Assembly (NCBI GenBank): GCA_029204225.1
Contig: CM055101.1
Coordinates: 5,647,246-5,711,245, forward strand
DNA from: Diphasiastrum complanatum
Lineage: Eukaryota; Streptophyta; Lycopodiopsida; Lycopodiales; Lycopodiaceae
Direction: 5' to 3'
DNA length: 64,000 nt
The notes under the pieces were generated by a model. That model saw nothing but the letters and a program-made list of their open reading frames with translations. It was not told the DNA's origin and ran no database searches. The stretch's first letter is position 1. Every line of letters begins with the position of its first letter. A program made the position numbers and the translations under genes. Below are positions 59,400-64,000 of the stretch, in pieces.

Positions 59400-60177
59400 A
59401 CCCTACCACCTCAGCTTCACACATGTGAGTAGTAAGGCAGTAAAATCTTAGTAGGAGGGAGGCATCTTTTTACTAGAGGTGTCTTGTGAAATTTGTAAAA
59501 GCTACTTATCTTGAGTTTTGGGGTTTTATGCCAAATTTACCCCTTGTACATATCTTAAAAGGTGATTAGGCCAAAAATAGTCTTGTAATAGCTCGAGGTA
59601 GTGTAGGCCTTTGACATTTGGCTTGATGGTAGAGGGATAGTGACATCTCATCTTGTGTTGTAATGTTGTCAGGTGACCAATCAAAAGAGAGAGATGCATA
59701 GAAATGGTCCAATCACATGTAGAAGGTGACAACTCACTAGACCAATCAAATTTAGAGGTGCTATGTAAGAGATCCAATCATTGTACTTGCTTTCTACTCC
59801 TCTTGGATCTCGAACTACTATGAGAGAGTGAGAGAGAGTCCATCTACACTTAGTTTTTGATGAGAGATCTGGAGACTTTGAGCTCCAACATTTAGATTAT
59901 TTTTTACACACTCTCTCTTTACCCACTGAGAGCTACATCTTGTATTCTCTCTATACCTGAGAGCAAGCCAATTTTATACTTAGTTTTTTTCATCCGAAGT
60001 TGCCTCTCATTATGTGTGATGAATGATGAGTGATAGATGCATGCATTGCGCTCTTGCCTTATTTTTTTGAAGCTAGATTGCTTGTATCTTGTGAAAGATA
60101 GATCTATGTGCAATCACACACACCTTAGGAGATCATTTACATTGTTTGAGATGTCCTCACACGTGCGAAAATTACAC
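59400..60177 (+). repeat. Copia LTR remnant related to the 28.9-kb LTR
   Basis: It shares short blocks with 28862-29603: CCAATCA/CCAATAG words in a row, TTTAGAGGTG, CTCTTGGATCT, stretches of CTCTCTCT...GAGAGCT, and near its end CACACCTTAGGAGATCA followed by CACACGTG. It ends ATTACACA at about 60177 without a primer site. Limits are approximate. Confidence 0.55.
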
Positions 60178-60589
60178 ATTTATGTCCAAAACGGTCGTTC
60201 TGTTATGCATGCACCCTCAGAACCATTACCAACAGTCTTAAACAACATCTTAGAGTTCCACAAAGCCTTCATTTAAGTCCAGAGATTCAATAGTAGATGA
60301 GGACGAAGAAAAATCCATTTTTAGGAAGAGTGCACTAGCTATGAACTTTGGATACACAGAGCATAAGCCACTGTCAACCAAATTATAGCTTTTGTAGCTT
60401 GTTTGGAAGGCCAAGAGGGTTACTAAACAAACTGGACAATCTCCATCAGTGATCCCTATGCTGATCTGTCAGAGTAATTCACCAAAAAGCACAGAAATTG
60501 GCCATTTTAAACTTTTTTTGGGGCTTCTAATCACTCTATGGTTTGAATTCTCTGCTCCCATTGCAACTTTAAAAGATATCGATAGTTAG

Positions 60590-61009
60590 TCATGCAAGGT
60601 TTACAAAGTACTTCACAGCAACTACGATATACCGGGATTGAGTGTGTCTAGCAGCAGGACTAATGGGTCCAGCATAATCAATTTTCCATTTTTGGAAAGC
60701 TTGATCAGTTTGGACAGAGTGCAAAGGCATGTAGTCAGTCTTTTGAAATCGTTTGGTTCTTTGACAAACATCACAAGCCTTAGTGTAGGTGTGCATATCC
60801 TTAAAGAGAGTTGGCCACAAAAATCCAGCCAAGGGAATTTTGTTAGCAGTCATTTCGAAAGAGAAATGACCTACTCCAATACCTTCATGAGTGAGGGAGA
60901 TGACAAAGAGTATTTCACCTTCAGTAAGACAACATCGGATAATTCCATCCAACCCTTGTTTGTAAAGTTGGCCTACAATTAACGTATAAGGTTTGGTTTT
61001 GAGGACCAA
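60590..61009 (-). pseudogene. Gypsy integrase N-terminal fragment
   Basis: The minus frame shows the integrase zinc domain (HEGIGVGHFSFE, GFLWPTLF, CDVCQRTKR) and the first catalytic strand WKIDYAGPISPAARHTQSRYIVV. The sequence ends at 60590, so the other catalytic residues are missing. It matches the plus-strand integrase at 18.5-18.8 kb closely. The RNase H domain that should precede it is absent between 61009 and 61212. Confidence 0.85.
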
Positions 61010-61211
61010 CGCACGTTGTTCGGGTTTTGATAAGGATGGATCCGTCTACCCTGAAGTTAAATATTTTGTGATTTCCTTGGCCCAAACGAGTGTAGAGTCA
61101 ACCTGAAATAAGATGGCATCGGGTAAATCATCGTTGACGGCTTGATCTGGGGTGCAATGTGATGTGTTGTTCATCAGTCCATTTGGGGACAACAACTACT
61201 TTATAGAGTCA

Positions 61212-61940
61212 TCATGCTTTATTAGTGAAGTCTAGAATAAAACACCGATAGTAATTGGCATGGCCAAGAAAGAAATACACTTCACGGATGGTATGGGGTT
61301 CGGGTAGATTTTGAATGAACAGGATCTTGTCTGGGTCAGTTGCGGTGCCATTTTTTGAAATGATATGTTCTAACACAATACCATGTGTTACCCAGATATA
61401 ACATTTTTCAGGGTTCAGGAGATACTGAATCATTGAAATTGGATAAAAAAAATTTCAAGCACAGACAGATGTCGTGATTCTTCTGAATGTGCACCTAAAT
61501 CATAAACTTCTAGGGTGTCACCCATCTGCTGAGAAAAGGTGGCTTGAGACCCAAAAGGCATGACTTTCCAACAGAAGTTTCCCCATTCTGTGGCAAAAGC
61601 AATTTTATGTTGATCTTCTTTAGCAATTTGGATCATATTGTATCTGCTAAAGCCATCTAAGAAGGAGTAAGCCTCATCTCCTACTAGATTTTCTAGGATG
61701 GATTCTCCAAAAGGTAGTGGAAAATGATCACGTTCCGTGACAACATTAAGTTTCTTAAAATCAACACAAATGCGGAATTTCCATTTTTCTTAGAAACGAT
61801 GACGATTGGGGAGACCCACTTAGTATGCTTGATTTCATAGCTGAATCCTACATCTAAGAGACATTGTAGTTCTTCTTTGATCTTGGCCTTATAGATCAGA
61901 TTGCATCTGTAGGGACAACTAGCAGTTGGCCTCACCCAGT
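61212..61940 (-). pseudogene. Gypsy reverse transcriptase remnant without YxDD
   Basis: Read in order on the minus strand: SCPYRCNLIYKAKIKEELQ, WVSPIVIVSKKNG, then after a shift ATEWGNFCWKVMPFGSQATF, QQMGDTLEVYDLGAHSEES, and after another shift LLNPEKCYIWV, PDKILFIQNLPEP and FLGHANYYRCFI. The catalytic YVDD position reads VYDLG, so the second Asp is gone. Three frames are needed, hence inactive. Confidence 0.85.
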
Positions 61941-62531
61941 TTAAGCGGAATATGATGCACAGCTACCTGGGGTGAGACGCCTTTCATGTCTTTATAGGAC
62001 CACACAAAGACATGTCTATATTTTCACAGGAGCTTTTCAAGCTGTCTGCATTGCTCGCGATTGAGATGAGCCCCGACGTGGACAATATTTTCATTACTTT
62101 CATGTGACTCGCTCAAAGAAAGAGTGATGGTTCGGGCATGGCCTTCGTAGGGCAAATTACCATTTGGCTCGCGTAGATCTTGAGGTAATTGGATAGTTAC
62201 ATCCTCGATTGTATAGTTCTTAAAATATGGCCTTGCCTTTCAACTACTGGGATGGTGATTTGGAAGGGTTGGGGGTTGGTGTAGGAATAGAAGCAATCTC
62301 AGAAACTACCCTAACAGTGGTAAGGTCGCCAGAGGCGGTTAAATTTGAAGAGGTTTCTTCATATTTTCCTTCATGGTATGGCCACATGGTTGTGGCTTCG
62401 GAGGTCGTGAGGTGTGCGGATGAGGAAGTGGTGGCACATCATGGAGGATTTCGTCGTCGATTTGCAAAATTGTTTCCTCCTCGCAGAGGTCCCCAGGATA
62501 GTTTGGTCGTTTGACCCGGTATAGCTTGGTA
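61941..62531 (-). other. Gypsy polyprotein linker, decayed
   Basis: This lies between the protease and RT parts on the minus strand. Scattered acidic and polar coding-like stretches are present but no domain is recognised. A plus-strand open frame (62227-62514) over it is a shadow. Confidence 0.4.
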
Positions 62532-63660
62532 TCATGTTTTTCGATCATAACTTGGGCGACTGGTTATCACTTTGGATGATTGCTGCGAAAAGGCCTTAAG
62601 TGGAAGGGCCTCCATGTAGTTGAGGATTTGAATATCAGAAATGTTTGAATCTTCTGAGCAATTCTGAATTTGTAAGACATTGTCGTCATCTACTAAAAAA
62701 TCTTCTGATTCATCAGTAGCTAGACATGCAACATTTAACAACTCATCATTGTGTGGAAGAATATCAATAAAATTGATATTAATGATAGGTGTATCAAGAT
62801 TAGGTAGTTGTTCATGATCGATCAGGGAAGGAGAGGTACAATCAACCTGATGCTTAGCACAGTAATTGGCATTCACACAATCAATGGTAGCTAGATTGTG
62901 ACTCCAGTTTATGATATCAGTAGATTTAATATAATGACCTTCTCGTCATGAATGCGTGTGGGTTTGAGTTTGATAGATGAGTCAATGGTGACTGTCTCGA
63001 TTTCCAAAGGTGACTTGGCCTTTGCTCTAGTCATGAATGACTCGTGCATTGGTGAGCCATGGGCAACCAAGTAGTAACTCATAGGAATAGACATTACTGG
63101 GAATATCAAGTACTACTAGATCTACAGAAAACTTTAGACCTCCTAGTTTGATCAACACTTGTGGAAGGAAACCGGTAGGTTGAACCACACTTTGATCAGC
63201 CATCCTAAGCTGACAAGTGGGTTTGGTAAGCTTGTCTCTCATATTCCATTCTAGCATGAGAGATGTGGAAATGATATTGACACCTGAGCCGTCGTCGAGA
63301 ATAGCTAGGACTTCACGAGATTGGCGATGGGTAGCTGGGATTTTGATGTTGTCCTGTTCACTAAGTGGATTGGTGAGGTGTAATGGCATGTCGGACAACT
63401 CATCAGGGGTGGTGGTGTCAGTGGATTGGATCTGGTATTTCCATTTGCCAACATGCTTCCAAAGAACATGGAAAGGGAGAGTGATATTGGCTTGTAGTAA
63501 ATCCCCCCAGACTTCAGTACCTTCAAGGGTTTTGCTTTCAAAAGGCTTGTGAGGTACTTTATGGGAGGTGGAAGATTGTTGGTCGGCATTGCGGATTTGC
63601 TGGCGATATTGATGATGTAGCCGAATTTCTTCAAATGGGTGAGGATAAACTATCGGGGTC
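62532..63660 (-). pseudogene. Gypsy protease and flanking polyprotein
   Basis: The protease frame (63398-63027) reads SREVLAILDDGSGVNIIS, with the active site as DDGSG in place of the usual D(S/T)G, then QLRMADQSVVQPTGFLPQVLIKLGG, VDLVVLDIPSNVY and LLLGCPWLTNARVIHD. This is the Gypsy retropepsin fold in order. Before it, FHVLWKHVGKWKYQ is read in another frame. After it, an acidic stretch (62876-62532) with DESEDFLVDDDN is open. Several shifts and stops show decay. Confidence 0.82.
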
Positions 63661-64000
63661 GAATCTTCACTTGGAGGGACAACATGCTGCTAAGTTTTGT
63701 TGGGTGCAAGTGTAGGAGCTTGGCGTTGGGTTTGTGCCCAAGTCAAGACCCATGCGGGATGAGTTTCAACTAGCAAAGTTTCTACTTGCACTGAACAGAC
63801 AGGAGCAATAGGTTTGGGCATCCTTCATGTGATGTTCAATACCGGAATTTCCACAAGCTGGAGGAAAGTGGAGTTATCTGGGCAGCGAATACTAGTATGC
63901 TTACCTGCACAGATAAAACATCCTCGTATTGCCGGGAGTTGATGCGTAGCAAATACAACATGGTTTGGATCGTACATTTGGGCAAGATAATGTACAACTT
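63661..64000 (-). pseudogene. Gypsy gag end with zinc knuckle, running off the window
   Basis: The minus frame reads LPAIRGCFICAGKHTSIRCPDNSTF, with a knuckle of spacing CX2CX3HX4C, then a stop and a Gln/Pro/Thr-rich stretch. The rest of gag lies beyond the right edge. Confidence 0.7.

Noticed and set aside
62227-62514. Plus-strand 95-codon frame
   Set aside because: It lies opposite a minus-strand Gypsy polyprotein linker and has no features of its own.

Overview
The window is plant nuclear DNA in which transposable elements take up most of the space and host genes are sparse. A land plant is indicated by the tRNA-Asp-type primer binding site of a Ty3/Gypsy element, Copia elements primed by the TGGTATCAG type of tRNA-Met site, a long-form tRNase Z with spliced exons, and AT-rich intergenic DNA with long introns. 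A fern or another large-genome plant is plausible, but I cannot fix the species from sequence alone.

Layout. 0-1.2 kb: decayed LINE reverse transcriptase (minus). 2.0-5.1 kb: a broken Gypsy 5' end (LTR part, primer site, leader, gag; minus) lying between two copies of a 205-bp repeat; the right copy appears to be the start of a ~400-bp LTR that abuts a host gene. 5.3-10.5 kb: the 3' exons of a nuclear-encoded long tRNase Z (plus); its N-terminal exons are not in the window. 11-17.3 kb: intergenic DNA with small tandem duplications, a (TA)n run and a minisatellite. 17.3-20.4 kb: Gypsy RNase H-integrase remnant (plus) flanked by regions rich in short reiterated motifs. 20.6-21.9 kb: a decayed ORF with a PFWIAKV/VHW motif (minus). 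24.5-28.3 kb: Copia remnants and a 485-bp direct-repeat pair. 28.9-32.2 kb: a Copia-derived element with an intact 602-codon ORF but no catalytic domains. 32.2-38.1 kb: a decayed Copia (gag-PR-IN-RT) split by a 1.17-kb foldback element. 38.1-39.2 kb: two stacked minus-strand Copia LTR/primer-site fragments. 40.3-41.8 kb: a 1.5-kb miniature Copia with a clear 5-bp target duplication. 43.5-44.6 kb: an unrecognised intact ORF of 373 codons (minus). 47.0-51.1 kb: a Copia deletion derivative whose two LTRs share R-U5 but not U3. 53.4-58.4 kb: Gypsy gag (plus) and a direct-repeat region full of TCCGA-type motifs. 58.5-60.2 kb: a solo Copia LTR and a second LTR remnant. 60.6-64.0 kb: Gypsy gag/PR/RT/IN remnant (minus).

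Only two loci look like possible host genes: tRNase Z, and the orphan ORF at 43.5-44.6 kb. The rest is a record of nested insertion and deletion. The points most worth following are the foldback element with hairpin ends, the Copia derivative that keeps an open frame across its lost catalytic parts, the recurring short-motif arrays tied to Gypsy remnants, the LTR promoter set directly before the tRNase Z exons, and the orphan ORF.
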